A DNA stretch of 64,000 nt from positions 117,772-181,771 of the forward strand of contig BDIU01000170.1 of NCBI GenBank assembly GCA_002118135.1. Direction: 5' to 3'. This document shows, piece by piece, positions 22,364 to 37,240 of the stretch. The position numbers and the translations under genes are program-made. Numbering within the stretch: the stretch's first letter is position 1; every line of letters begins with the position of its first letter. The stretch comes from Trebouxia sp. TZW2008 (lineage: Eukaryota; Chlorophyta; Trebouxiophyceae; Trebouxiales; Trebouxiaceae). The notes beneath the pieces were generated by a model. The model ran no database searches. It was not told the DNA's origin and was given only the letters and a program-made list of their open reading frames with translations.

Positions 22364-25300
22364 TTAGTACACCTCCACATGCCATTGGTTGTTCTTCTTC
22401 AGCTTTGCGAAGAAGTCCTCCCAAACCATGCCCTTCTCGCCTGAAACGCGCTCAAGCATCTCTTGGATGCCTGCAGCAACTTGCCTGTATCAGCCTCAAT
22501 GCACTTGGCAGCAGGCATGCAGGGAAGACTGTTTGGCCTACTGAGATCTTCCATTATTTGTTTCAGGAGCGTCAGAAATCAAAACTGTCAGGAAACTTCA
22601 TCACAGGCCTGACATACAGTACAGTATTTTGTTGGGTTGCAAAAGTTGTGTTTCTGAAGCCTTCAAGACGTTGTGCACCTCAAGCAGCTTGTGACACATG
22701 TCACTCCATGTTAGCTGTCATCTTGCATACATTGTGTGTTGTTTCAGAAAGTGCAGATGCATCCATTGCAAATTGACATATGAGACATCGGGATATGGCT
22801 CGAGTCATATCTTCACAAGACACGTGATTAGCAGGCAAGCAGAAGAAAGTCCTGCTCTTGCCTTGCCGTGGAAAAAGTGCGGTCACATGGCCTCAGTCAA
22901 GGCATCAGGCAAACTCCAAGTGCTGCATTTGCAGTCGTCTCGCGCAAGCAATGTGTCAGTGCTCAACAGGCAGAGGCTGTGAGACCTACGCTGACTGCTA
23001 TCAAGCTTGCATACGAGTCATTCAAGAAGAGAAACTAGTTCACCTGGCATCATGCCCTTCAGCCCGCAGAAGTAGATGTGTGCGCCGTTGTCAAGCAGAT
23101 CAAAGACCTCATCAGCGTACTCCTCCACCTTGTCCTGGATGTACATCTTGCCACCCTTCTTGTTCTTCTGCTCACGTGACAAAGCGTAGTCGACCCTGAA
23201 CCTGCACAACAAACACCCGTGTCAAGAGACCGACACAAAAACAGGCAACGACATCCATTGATGATGATCAGAGACAAGCCAGATCATTCACAAAGTTCCC
23301 TTGTGCTGAGGGAAGCTGATGCCAGACCTTCCTGCGGACTTCTTGAGTGCACAGTCGTGTGCATGTTCCTGGCATGCCTTGTCAAGGCATGGCATGCATC
23401 AGGCAAACATGATTCAAGCATCATTTGCTAGCGGCTTCATCAGTCACCGCACTGACTGCTGCAGCAAGACCTGATGCAAAGCAGACCTGGAAATGAGTCA
23501 GCCTTTCAGTACAGCAATGAGACTGATACTTGAAAGGTCTGTGGCAGAGCACAAGCTAGATCGCCTGTATCTCAGATCCTCAGACATTGAGCAGCTCGCT
23601 ACTGACCTGTGCGACATTTGAGGACCTGAGACACAGGTTTGTCAGCTTGAGCTGTCATGCAGAACCATCAAGCACGGGCAGAAATCGCGCCCCATTCCAG
23701 CCTTCTGAGCTGAAGGCTGTCTACATTTGAGCACAATCTGTGCAAGGCTTGCAACTTGCCAGCAGTGCATGAACAAAATGACCCGTAAACATCACAATTG
23801 TGTGGGGCCTCCTGTTGTTCACATGCGCCAAGGACATGCTGCTGTAATATACAATTTACATTCATGCTAATGTCCCTTCAGATGCCGAGCAGACAGTCAC
23901 AGTGCTCAAGTCAGCTGCATGCACTTCACAGATACTCACATTTGTAAGGATGTGGAAGAGGAGAGAGGAGGCAAGGCTCTCGTGCTTGGGTGTGTACCTA
24001 GCACTAGAGCCTGCTGAGCCTGTCTAGCATGCGTACTGAGTGAACGCAACACAAATGCACAGGTCAGCTCCTAATGCCTTGCTTGTCAATTACAACATTT
24101 AGTAAGCCAAGAGAGCAAAGGACCAAAATGTATTATGCTTACTGGTCTGGGTAGTCCTTGAGGATCTGCTGCAGCTCCTCATCGTACAGCTTGGCGTCGC
24201 TGTTGGCCACACCCATAAACAGCCAGCTCAGCCCTGAGAATTTGTAGTTGGGCACATCCTCCAGGAACTGTCGCCTCCAGAAGGCTCTGTAGGGGGCAAT
24301 GCCTGTGCCTGTTGCCACCATGATGTAGACGGCATTGGGGTCCTCTGGCATCAACAGCACCTTGCCAGTGGGGCCTGCAAAGCGCACTCTACTTGTCAGT
24401 ACAATAAACCAATGCGTAGAAATCAAACGCCACCATGATGCTAATCTTTATACCTCCGGCATCAACAGCACCTTGCCAATTGGGCCTGCAGGACATTGAA
24501 ACAAGTTGCAAAGACTGTGGACAGGGAGATTGCAGCTTCTTTGTTTGATGGGCCTGTGGGACGCAATCTGAATGCTAGAAAGCTGGCCATACACATGAAA
24601 ATAAGTTGTGAACAGTATGAACAGAGATGGATTGCAGCACTTTGCTATGAGCCTGCAGGGCATACTCTGCATATTCGGGAAATGGCTCAGATGCAAATGA
24701 GGAATGACACCTATAGATGGAATTGCCTCACAGCTTGACTGCGTAAATTGTTGCTCTTGCCTCATGGACGACGCCTCTCAAAATTGCCCTGGCAAAGCAT
24801 TGATGGCAATGCACAATTGGACAGAGCGTTTCATTCTGCTGCATTTCAAGAGTGTTGTGTCACAAGAGCAGCATCAAGACGCTTCATGGGTGTCTGCAGC
24901 TGCAACTGTTGACCTGCAGCACAGAATGTGAAGCAGGAAGAGGTGCGATACATGTAGAGCTTGCTTGCTCTGCTTTGACCAAGCTGCTTTGTCGACATTG
25001 CTCTCATGCTACTTACCGCAATCAACAGGGGCTGCAAACAGCTGCGTTACAATACCTCAAAGCAGGTTATCCAAGCACTGCAGACAGTTTTTGCATCATG
25101 ATCAATCACGTCTGCATGCTGTGCTTCAAAGAACACCTAAGTCATTGCCTAACCTGTCATGGTGATCTCATCTCCTGGCTTTGCATCAGCCAAGAAGTTC
25201 GAGCAGATGCCTTTCTTTGCAGGGTCCTCTGCGTTCTTCTCTGAGTCCCAAAACGTCGCTCTTCGGACACAGAGGGATGTTGTCTTGCCGTCGAACTGGT

Positions 25301-25904
25301 CACCGTACCGGGACGCGGCGATAGAATACAACCTGGTTCCGTGAGGCATTTTCTTACCCCTTGAGTTTGTCTTCTCGCCCTGCGTAAGCACGTATCGAAC
25401 GTTACAGACACGGCTCTTGCTGTCGGCTGACAGATTGCTGGTCAGGCCCCCCAACAACTCACTGGTGGGATAACTCCATAGGACTGGCCTTCCCAGAAAG
25501 GAATGTCTCCCTTTGTGTCTATGATGATGTGGTAAGTTTCTCCTGTTGCCTTGGGGCCTGTGATCTTCTCAACTGACTTGACCTTTGCCTTGAAGGGCTT
25601 TTTTGGGCTGAAAGTGTTCAGGGGCAGCTCGCCCTCCTCAAGTTCTGTTGGCACTTTGCTTTTGGTAGCGCCGGTTGCTGCAGCTTGTGCAACAATTCTT
25701 GGCTGCATACGTGCGCATCTGGGCTGGCTGCGAGCATGTCTGGCAACAACTGGCCTTCCACCGAGAGCCTGCAGAGCATTGCAACTGCTTAAACGCGAAG
25801 TTCTTTCGAGGCTGCAGCAGCTGTCTATGATCCGTGGACATTTGTTGCATGATACAAACACTTACTCTGGAGCTAGGAAGGGTGGCAGGCAGACTTCCGT
25901 GCAT
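22364..25904 (-). CDS. FNR: ferredoxin-NADP+ reductase, chloroplast precursor
   Basis: Flavoprotein that passes electrons from ferredoxin to NADP+ at the end of photosynthetic electron transport, in the chloroplast stroma and thylakoid surface. Six exons, 25866-25904, 25463-25768, 25154-25379, 24143-24374, 23044-23201 and 22364-22470, total 1068 bases and give 355 aa. A Ser/Arg/Ala-rich N-terminus ([13 protein letters not shown], then ARHARSQPR) is a transit peptide. The FAD site is [11 protein letters not shown] with SLCVRR. The NADP-binding part has [26 protein letters not shown] and [11 protein letters not shown]. The end WHVEVY has the terminal Tyr that stacks on FAD. All introns are GT-AG and all junctions keep frame. 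The intron between 24374 and 25154 contains a short copied piece of the downstream exon. Confidence 0.97.
24451..24487 (-). repeat. partial copy of an FNR exon start inside the upstream intron
   Basis: Reverse strand reads ctgcag, then a [15 protein letters not shown] stretch, nearly identical to the start of exon 24143-24374 ([11 protein letters not shown]). Only about 40 bases are copied, including the acceptor. Splicing into it would give a truncated or frameshifted protein unless it is skipped. Confidence 0.8.
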
Positions 25905-26786
25905 GAGCGCCTGCAACACAGTGGTAAAGGTCAGATCGTGCCCGTCGCAGCTGTTTCGTGGGCATAAGCTGCACGGTCTATCACCTGTGGACCCATGCTG
26001 AATCAGTACGGCTACACTTTCTACTGTATCTATCAAGTTTTGCTGCGCAACCTTCGCTCGGTGAGTCGCGGATTAACTACTGCAACCACATGCCGACGAT
26101 AAGTTGCCCTATCTGTCTGACTCAAAGCCCTCACATGGTCGAGCACCAACTGAGTCAGTCGAGACGTTGAGCCAGAGTTTTGAGCTGCTTTCAGCAGGCT
26201 TCTATGCTGCTTGTACAGCAACACTTCTCATGCGGATTAGTGCACGATATGCTCACAGCTGCATTAATGTTTGACAGAAGATCTAGTTTCTCCCACTTGA
26301 TTGGAGACCTCAAGTGCCTTGCCATCTGTGGAATTTGCGCATCATTGGCAGTTTCTTGAGTTCAAGCATGGACTCACTGTTCTGGTTTACATTTCAAAGT
26401 CATTTTAAGCCTCAAACTTGCCAGTCTAAGATACAGCAATTGCCCTGGCAATCAGACCTTGCACGCACTGCAATAGTTGCAACTTAAATACTGCTGTCAG
26501 TCCTGCTCATTTTCAGCACCTGCACAAAGTTCAAGCGTACAGGCACCTTACCAACATTGACAAGCTGCAAGCCAACCACATACTCGCTCTACTGCACATC
26601 AAATTCAATCCCACGGCAGCCAAAGACAATGCAGCAAGATCCTGTCCACACACAGCACCTTCAAGTTTTAGACAAAACATGACAAGGCGCACCAAACTCT
26701 GACACCAGATGACCTATCACAATCAGACCCTGCTGCATTAAATTGCATGAGCACTCTGCGAAAAACAAATTATAACATGCATGCAG
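25905..26786. promoter_or_regulatory. intergenic: FNR promoter/5' UTR and AMBRA1-like 3' flank
   Basis: About 880 bases separate the FNR start (25904) from the stop of the upstream gene (26787), both on the reverse strand. A light-responsive FNR promoter is expected here, but I cannot point to a specific element. No plausible coding exon is seen. Confidence 0.45.
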
Positions 26787-29700
26787 TCAAAGCAAAACAT
26801 CATCTTCTGAAATCGACTCAGCCTCACGCAACTCATCATCAAGTCCTCTGGGTTGCTGACAAGTTGCAAGTGTGCGAGCCTCTGGACGAGGATCATGCCG
26901 CAAAATACGCAGTTTGCCCTCTTTTGTGCCATATGCTAGCCCACCACCCTGCAAATTGATGCAGTGCCTGAACGTCTGACAAAGCTTGCTGCAAAATGCA
27001 TCACTCAGCAGAAAAGGGCTTAGTGACTAGTGGCAAGCAGAAGAAATCACGATTATTGTGGGTGACAGCATTTGCAAAGTGTTTTTGAGCAGAAAGCCGC
27101 ACGAGAATTTCAAAGCATTGCAGTGCATGACCTCATGATGTGCTTCAGCTTCAGCTGTTGTAATGGTAGCAGCGCTTACAGCGTGGGGATGGAATGCTGC
27201 TGCATTGACTTCATCTTCTGCAGAGGGCAGCACCCGCACCAAGGACATATCTGACACTCTGTAGACCTCGAGTATTGTGTGCACGGGGATGATGCTGCTG
27301 GTGCCATCTGGAACAAGGCTGCGCAATAATGAAATGTGTCGCCTGCAAACACACAAAAGGATTGCATTGTAATCTCATGATGTCATGCTAAGAGCTGAAC
27401 AGCTGCACGCCATGTGAATGACAACAATACAACATTGCAAACCAGCAAATGTGAAACAATCAATCATGTCAATGCCTGCTGGCAGACCCCAATGCTACAA
27501 AGGCAGCTTGAAGCAACATGCTTGAATTTAGACGTCATGGAGCTGCAAAAGACAACAAGAGCCAGATACTGAAGCACAGTATGTTTAGAGTCTGATCAGG
27601 CAAACATCACTGACCTGCCATAAGCCAGCAGGAGATGTTCTGAAGTTGGAGAGAACTGCACTGAGGTGAGGCAGTGTGCTGCTTTGATCTGCTTGGCATG
27701 CAGCACCTGGCCTAAGGTGGCCGCCTCTAAGCTGTACACCCGCACCTCATACGTGATGCCAGCAGCATCAGGGTTCAAATCATGCAAATGGCTGGCCTGC
27801 AAACCATAAGGCATAGGTGCATACTATACGCTACAGCAGTGCATGACTCCAAAGCAGTACGTAAATCTAAGTGAAGCCGCGGTGTGTCAATTGCATGTGA
27901 ACAGCAAGGAGATGTTTTTGTGTGACATCCTGAGCTGCAGGAAGTGGCCAGCAAAGCCAGATGAGCGTCCTCTCAGGGCAATGTCTTGTTTACAGACTGG
28001 AGTTTTGCCAAACCAACAAAAGCATTCAAGCATGGACGCAAGTGGCAACAGCAACTCTTACGACTTGTGCAATTGGCAGCTGCACTTGGGGTACCCAAAC
28101 TCACCAAAAACTTGGCTCACAAGTCCTTGCAACAGGATGTCATCATGATACTGACTGCAAATGCTGAGCTTGAAATAGAAGTGGCAATTTTCTTCTGGGA
28201 TAATCATCAGAATCTGTGGCGTATCGAGTGAGGTGCCACAAGTGCAGCAAAGCCCGGGAGCTCACCTGGCAAGCAACACATGCAGCCAGGTATCTGCCAC
28301 ACGCTGAGAAATGGACACCCATTTCGCTACACAGCACTGCATCTGGGATGGTGAGACTGGGCGCCTCCAGGGCTGCAGTGGGGTCAGCAGCGCTGCAGTG
28401 CCATAGCCTCAGCCTGACTCGGCATGGCTGCTCAGTGCCAATGATGTGAGCAGCTGCAGCAGAGGTCCTGACTGCATTGGCAACCTGTGCACAGGCAGGG
28501 AAATGGCTAAGTTTAGCTTGCCATGAGACTGTATGCTTTCAGAGCGAGCTGGACCAATGTTGCTGGCAAGAAGGGTCCAGGTTCTGCTGATCAATCCTTG
28601 TTGTCAGCTGCCCAAAGCACACTGTCAGAGTTGTGTTTGCAGTTGCAAGCTCAAAGCAAAGCCGCAACAGGGAAGATGTTGGTGAGAGCAGTGATGACAT
28701 TTAGTGATAGAATGCTTGACAGGACAACCGGTTGCAAGCTAAGGCTGCTGATGCTGAGGCAGCCAAGCCCCTTGTCTCCAGTCAGGAGCTGCAATGCCCT
28801 GTGTGCACAAGTGTTGCCATTGTGAATGCAGTTGCAGCTTCTGACCAGAGGCAACAGGCGCTCTGGCCTCTGCATCATCAGCACAAGGGCGTCTCCCGAT
28901 ACGAGTGTTACTAACAACTGCATCTCTGCAGCAAACTGCTGAGCAAAGTGCATATGATGTACGCAGCAAATGAGACTGTCACAGCCTGCCAGACACTTGT
29001 TTGCACACTTGTTGGCAGACACTCTGCAGAGTTGTACCATATGGTTTGGCTGCTGATGAGCATGATCCCTGGCGGTTCTGAAACTGGCAGGGGCCAGGGG
29101 GTCAGGGACTTGCAGCAGGTGGGTTGGGGCGGGGTACTCCCATCCCATATTCAGCATACTGGGCGGCAATGCTCCTGCATATGAAGAGAACAAACACGAG
29201 GCTGGCTGAGTGAAGGAGATCGTTATCATTCTGCAGTACAGCGAGTCCATGTGCAGACTATCATGCGCTGATGCGAAAGTCAGACCATGGCATTTCAGCA
29301 ATGTAGCCATGCCTATCAAGTGTACTCACAGCAGACCTTCAGATGCAGAACACATGGCATATAGAAGCCAGTATGTGTATATCAAAATGGCTTGGCATAT
29401 TGCTGTTGTCCCTGTGATAATACTGGAGGACCTGCAAGCCGCTCTTTGTCATGCCCAAAGTGTATTACATGCAGGCAACAAGCAGGTGCAGGCAGAAGCA
29501 GCAAGGATGATCAAGCCTGATCACAAAGCTGCAATGCCGACCTCTGTGCGATCATTACAGAGTGCACAAAGCAGGAGAAGAAGCAAGCACAGCGTCAATG
29601 CAACGGCTGACCTTGAGACTCTGCAGCTAGCTGTGCTGGCCAGGCCAGACTACCTGGGGCTGGGGCTGCAGGCATGCCAGTTTGGGTGCCAACAGCCAAA

Positions 29701-32700
29701 TGGGCCGCCGTATGCTGAGCTGGCACAGAAGCAGCCTGAGGGGCTTGGCTGGAACTGCCCTGAGGGGCAAACTCAGGTGGCCCTTGGCTTGTATCCTGAA
29801 CAAAGCAATCAAAGTGGGTTCTGTTGCTTTGCCCACTGGTTGCAAACAATTGCAAATCAACAGCAGCTGAAGCCTAAATGGCAAAAGACTGCGACTGCAT
29901 GGGATGGTCAAGCTGTGCTTTTCAGCGTCCATGCCATCACACAACATGCCTTGAGCAGCAACAAAGCAAAGGCTGGAAAAAGCAACAGTCTGCAGCCTGA
30001 CCTGGACAGCCTGGGATAAGACTGGTACAGCTCGAGGCCTGTTGCTTGTGCAACTCTGGACAAAGTCAGCAGAGAATCTGCGAGAGCTGGCGGCCACTGG
30101 TGTGCTTGGTTGTGTCTGCCCTGATCTGCTACTGACATTAGGCAAGGTTGCTTGTCTGCCTGAGAAGCTGAGAGCTGACAAAGGTGCCACAGAAGGAGAA
30201 GGTGAGGGAACAGCTGAAGAAGACGCATTCGGCACTGACTGCTGACGTGAGCTGCTTGCTGAAGCCTGCAGCTCTTGCTGAGAGGGAAAGCCGAACTGTG
30301 AGCCTGGTGGCGGTTGCTGAGAAGCTGTAAAGCTGTTTGTTCCCTGCCTGTTGTTCTGCGTAGTGGTATTGGGGCCTGCCCCCAACAGAAGCCTCTCTCT
30401 GTAAGACATGCTCCCATCCCCAGGCGCTGATGCGGACATGAGCCGACTGGAGGATGACTGGCGCTCCAGAGACTGCCTGAGACTGTCAGCTGTATTCTCA
30501 TTGCTGCTGGTTGTCGCCTCCTCTGTTGTTTGGCTGCTGCCTGGCTCTGCTGCAGACCCTGTCAGAGCAGCGCCCGTCATGCCCGCAACAGTGCGCGAGA
30601 AGGGCCTTGTCAGGAACCTAAGACCGGTGGCCTCGCCCATCCATTCTGCCCCTCTGGCAAGATTCTGTGCCCATGCAAGCCCAGCTGAAGCAAAGGTTGC
30701 CTGAGGTGGCTGAGGGACAGGGGTGTGCAGAGGATTTTGGGGGCTGGGCGGGGGGAGCAGCAGAGGAGGGGTGGGTGGCAACAGCGCCTGTGTCACAGGA
30801 GGTGTGCCCAGCACTGGCCACTCTTCATCCATGCTTCTGAGTGGCTCTGACTGACGTCTGCCAAGCCCATGTGCATTATTGCCCCTAGGAGACATAGGAG
30901 CCCAGTTGTGTGCCTGACGGGGTGATGTATGCTGCAGGTTTGCACGAATGCTAGAACCAGCTGCATCTGGCAGCCCAGACTGCGTACGCAAGTTTGGCTC
31001 AATCTCAAGCGAGTCACGCTGGTTGAGGACACTGCGCTCCTGCTGTCTGAGCTGCGCCCATGCATGAGCTCTCTGCTGAATGGGATGATGACTGTGAGAG
31101 CTTTGATCAGCTGACGCTGCAGCAAAATTGGCACCAAAGAACTGGCTGCGAGCAGTGCTGAATGGGGTAGATGCTGTCTGATGGTCAAGGGAACTGTGCA
31201 TGCCCTGCAAGCATTGATTACTGTAACAATACTTGCTAAGCCGGGGCGTGATATTGGAGCTTGATATAGGCAGACAATACAGGGACTGTTTGATTGACAA
31301 GTGTGCACATCCTGCGCACTCTCACACACTTTGTCAGCGAAGACAGGCTTGCAATGACAGTCAATGAGCATGTTTGATGATGGCAAGAAGCATGACTGAC
31401 CTGCCTGACGGCTTGATGCATTAGAAGGACAGCATTTGCCAAAACAGGCTCTTCTTTATATGTCTCAGCATCAAATTACTTACAATCAAAAGTTGCTTAT
31501 CGGATAGCACCTCCTCTAGATTGCAACAAGTCCCGTTGCAGAACTACAATTTATTGGTTTGCGCAGAGACTAAAACCACTACTGACTGGTAATTACAATC
31601 ACTTCCAAATGGGCTGGTGCTCACCAAGTTACCCTCATCAATGCTGTGGCGCAAGGGATGAAAGCTGCGAAGCCTGCTTGGTGGCCTTGACTGTCTGATG
31701 GGCACAGGAGCATGCGGCAAACTGCCAGCAGCCTCAGAAAGTGCATGAGAGGCCTGTTGCTGCTGCCATGATGCATGAGATTGGCCATGGCCAGTCAGTC
31801 CCAGAATCTGCCTTGATGCACTCCCTTGCAGGTGTGCAGCCTGCTGACTGGCAGAAGACTCCAACTGAGCCATCAGCTCCTCCTCACGCTCTTCTTGCAT
31901 CAGAGCGCGGAAAACTTCTGACAGGCGGCGGGGACCATGTCGCTCAACAGGCCAGTCATCTGCTTGTGAGTCTGTGCTGGCTGGGTCCCGATTGACTGCT
32001 GGCAGGTCTGAGGGCTGCCTGCTGGGCTCTCTTGACCCCACTGGAACCCAAGAGCTCCTGGGCTCAGCAATGGGACCCTGGGGAGGGGCCTCAGCAGGAG
32101 GCATAGCGTGTACACCATGAGGGAGTGTGATGGGTGCATTGATATCATTTACTTCTGCCGTCAGCACCAAGGGCAAGCCCAGTGGGTGAAAGTGAACAGC
32201 TCTCAATGAGCGTCTGGTCTTAAGCGCTACTGGCGGGGCGCCTTCTTCCCCCTGTTGTTGCCGTGTGTACTGCCACATGTAGAGCTTGTGGCCAGATGCC
32301 ACTGCCAGAGTGTCTCCCTCAATGTGGAAAGCCAAAGACGCAATAGGACGCCCTGATACACAGAACACACTGGTGACTCAAAGGTCAATTTGGGGAAGCA
32401 AGCAAGGCCTGCACATCAGTGGATGACACCTGAGTAGCCAGCGAACCAGACGAAATGCATGTGCAGCTGAGAGAACTGCAGCAGCGTCTGTGCGATTGGT
32501 GAAAGGGCAGCCACAGCTGATTGCTTACCAAAATTGTGCACATTGATGCATTCTGCTGTGTCTGCATTCCACAATCGCACTTCATAATCCAGGGATCCAC
32601 TAGCTAGCAAAGAGGAACTGGTTGGATGGAAGCGGACCTGCACATCAATATGTGTCAATGAACCTTGACACATAGTGTTACATGGACAGCCATATTTAGG

Positions 32701-33315
32701 GTTTAGGATTTAGGGTTTGCAAAACTTTTTGCAAGATTGCCCTGCCAACATGAACGCTTTGCGGTCTGCCGCATGCCAGGCGACATTTGCACTGTGGACG
32801 CTGTCATGAGGCAAGGTAGCTTACCACCCAAGGAGTACGACGGTGACCTGTCAGGGTCTGAAGGCATTTGCCAGTCCTTACGCAGATCACCTTGACTGTA
32901 TGATCACCACTGCAAAGCAGAGCGCCTTTTAGTTTGCCAAATTGAGGCAATGCAAGGTAAGAGGCACTACATATGCCTCACTTGCGAGCTGAAGATGCTA
33001 TAACTTTTGCAGGTGAGTGGCGTCATGTACTCACTGTGTTGATGCGACGAGCTTGCCATCTGGACTGAACGCTGCTGCGATGGTCGAGCGGGGTGGAGGA
33101 TTGAGCTGACAGTAACTTGCTGAACAACGTTTCAAGGAGTCGCTCTCTGCCCAGCTGTCTATCGTGCGTGTTGAATGCTGAAAGACATTGTCGCTGCATA
33201 TGTGCCTTCCGCTTGGAGCAAGCTGCCTTTCAAACAGCAAGCGTGTGAGGCTTTGCGGTTGCCTGCATGGAGTGCAGCTTGGGTCAAAAATGCCGCGTGC
33301 TCCAGAAGAGGTCAT
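26787..33315 (-). CDS. AMBRA1-like WD40 repeat protein
   Basis: AMBRA1 proteins are WD40 scaffolds; in animals they link CUL4-DDB1 ubiquitin ligase to autophagy, and plants have close homologues. The first exon (33035-33315) ends in PPPRSTIAAAFSPDGKLVAST. Next come GDHTVKV..TGKCLQTLTGHRRTPW (about 32827-32911), FHPTSSSLLASGSLDYEVRLW (about 32545-32640) and the segment 31620-32360 with RPIASLAFHIEGDTLAVASG and KTRRSLRAVHFHP. These match the plant protein block for block. A long Ser/Gln/Pro-rich disordered middle (about 29.6-31.2 kb) follows. The C-terminal WD part resumes with TYEVRVYSLEA (27.7 kb), VYRVSDMSLVRVLPSAEDEVNAAAFHP (27.2 kb) and the last exon 26787-26948 (GGGLAYGTKEGKLRIL, stop). 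Middle exon limits are not all resolved. Confidence 0.85.
32694..32718 (+). repeat. interstitial telomere-like repeat
   Basis: The sequence tttagggtttaggatttagggttt sits in an intron of the AMBRA1-like gene. It is three to four units of the plant/trebouxiophyte telomere repeat TTTAGGG with one unit altered to TTTAGGA. Such tracts can be left by end-joining repair or act as telo-box protein sites. Confidence 0.85.
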
Positions 33316-33755
33316 ATATTACATGGACAGCGAAATTGTAGCTTGCCTGTCATGCATGATCTGTCCCTACGCCTGTCGGCTTGTTTTGTCGATTTAGTGA
33401 AGTCAGTCGCTTGCCTTCTCGACTTTGCCTTACAGCGCCGAAAAGGCAAGCGACGTGCGCCCAAACATCGAAGCGTTCAGTAGTGACGGTGACAAGGATT
33501 TAATGTCAAAAGGTGCCGGTTACGCACTAGTTTCGTTGCTTGTTTCGAACATAGATATTTGATTGCCAACCTTGGCCTAGCAACTACCAGATCAAACGAA
33601 GAAGAGGATCAGAAGCCTGGACAGCGAAATCGTGTCTGGGCTTTGCATGCAATGCTTGCAAATGAAGTAGGTGCAGACTTTAATGCGCATCCTCCAGCCT
33701 GTGGCACCTGCTTTGCGAGCATAAGCAAAGACTTGCAAGTCTCGAGAGTCTCAGC
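33316..33755. promoter_or_regulatory. shared bidirectional promoter of AMBRA1-like (-) and RPT3 (+)
   Basis: The two start codons are divergent with 440 bases between them, so promoter and 5' UTRs of both genes must lie here. I did not find a TATA box or the yeast proteasome-associated control element. An in-frame upstream ATG effect cannot be judged without transcripts. Confidence 0.6.
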
Positions 33756-36677
<2,922 letters not shown>

Positions 36678-37240
36678 TGTGGAGTTGTCTGGAGCAGGTT
36701 GAGCTGTTCCGAAAAGCAGACAGTTACACTCAATCAATGGACAGAGACATCTGATGGGCTTGTCTCTGTAACAATGCCCTATCTCTACAAATAAACAACA
36801 CCCTGTCATGTGCATAACGACAGCCAAATAGGTTGGTTTGTCCAGGGGTGACAAGGTTCTTCTGAAGTGGAAAGTTTCGACTGCTGCAGCAGCTGCTACA
36901 CCTTTGCACATGCAAGACATGTACTCCCCAGTCAATGGCAATCTATATGCATACGTGTGTTGCATAGGCCATACAAAGTTGGCATAGCTTCTCTCAGCCT
37001 CGAGAGAAGAAGAAGAAGCGGACTGGTTGCGATGTTGCAGATGATTTCGCTCGGACGCGACGACAAATCATGACGGCCCAAAACGCCGAGAGAATTTGCC
37101 AAACAGGCTCCGCTGCTGTGCACCGCAAGGTTTACGAGCGACATGGCCCCTTCGGACGCCGACCTATAAGGCTTTTTGCCATTCTCGAGACGCACTAGGT
37201 GCAGTTGCAGAGCGTACAAGGCGGCTTTGCGGCTTCAACA
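36678..37240. promoter_or_regulatory. intergenic: RPT3 3' UTR and SGNH hydrolase promoter
   Basis: About 560 bases between a stop and a start on the same strand. It contains the candidate RPT3 poly(A) signal and presumably the promoter of the next gene. A gagaagaagaagaag purine run occurs near 37003-37017. No supported gene. Confidence 0.45.
36767..36771 (+). terminator. candidate TGTAA poly(A) signal of RPT3
   Basis: TGTAA, the common green algal polyadenylation signal, occurs about 90 bases after the RPT3 stop. The five-base motif is short and occurs by chance, so this is only a candidate. Confidence 0.3.

Noticed and set aside
29210..30019. Plus-strand open frame of 269 codons
   Set aside because: It lies opposite the low-complexity exon of the AMBRA1-like gene, has no splice context or recognisable protein, and mirrors Ser/Gln/Pro codons of the other strand.
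33316..33755. Proteasome-associated control element (GGTGGCAAA) in the RPT3 promoter
   Set aside because: No match on either strand; that element belongs to fungi and is not expected here.
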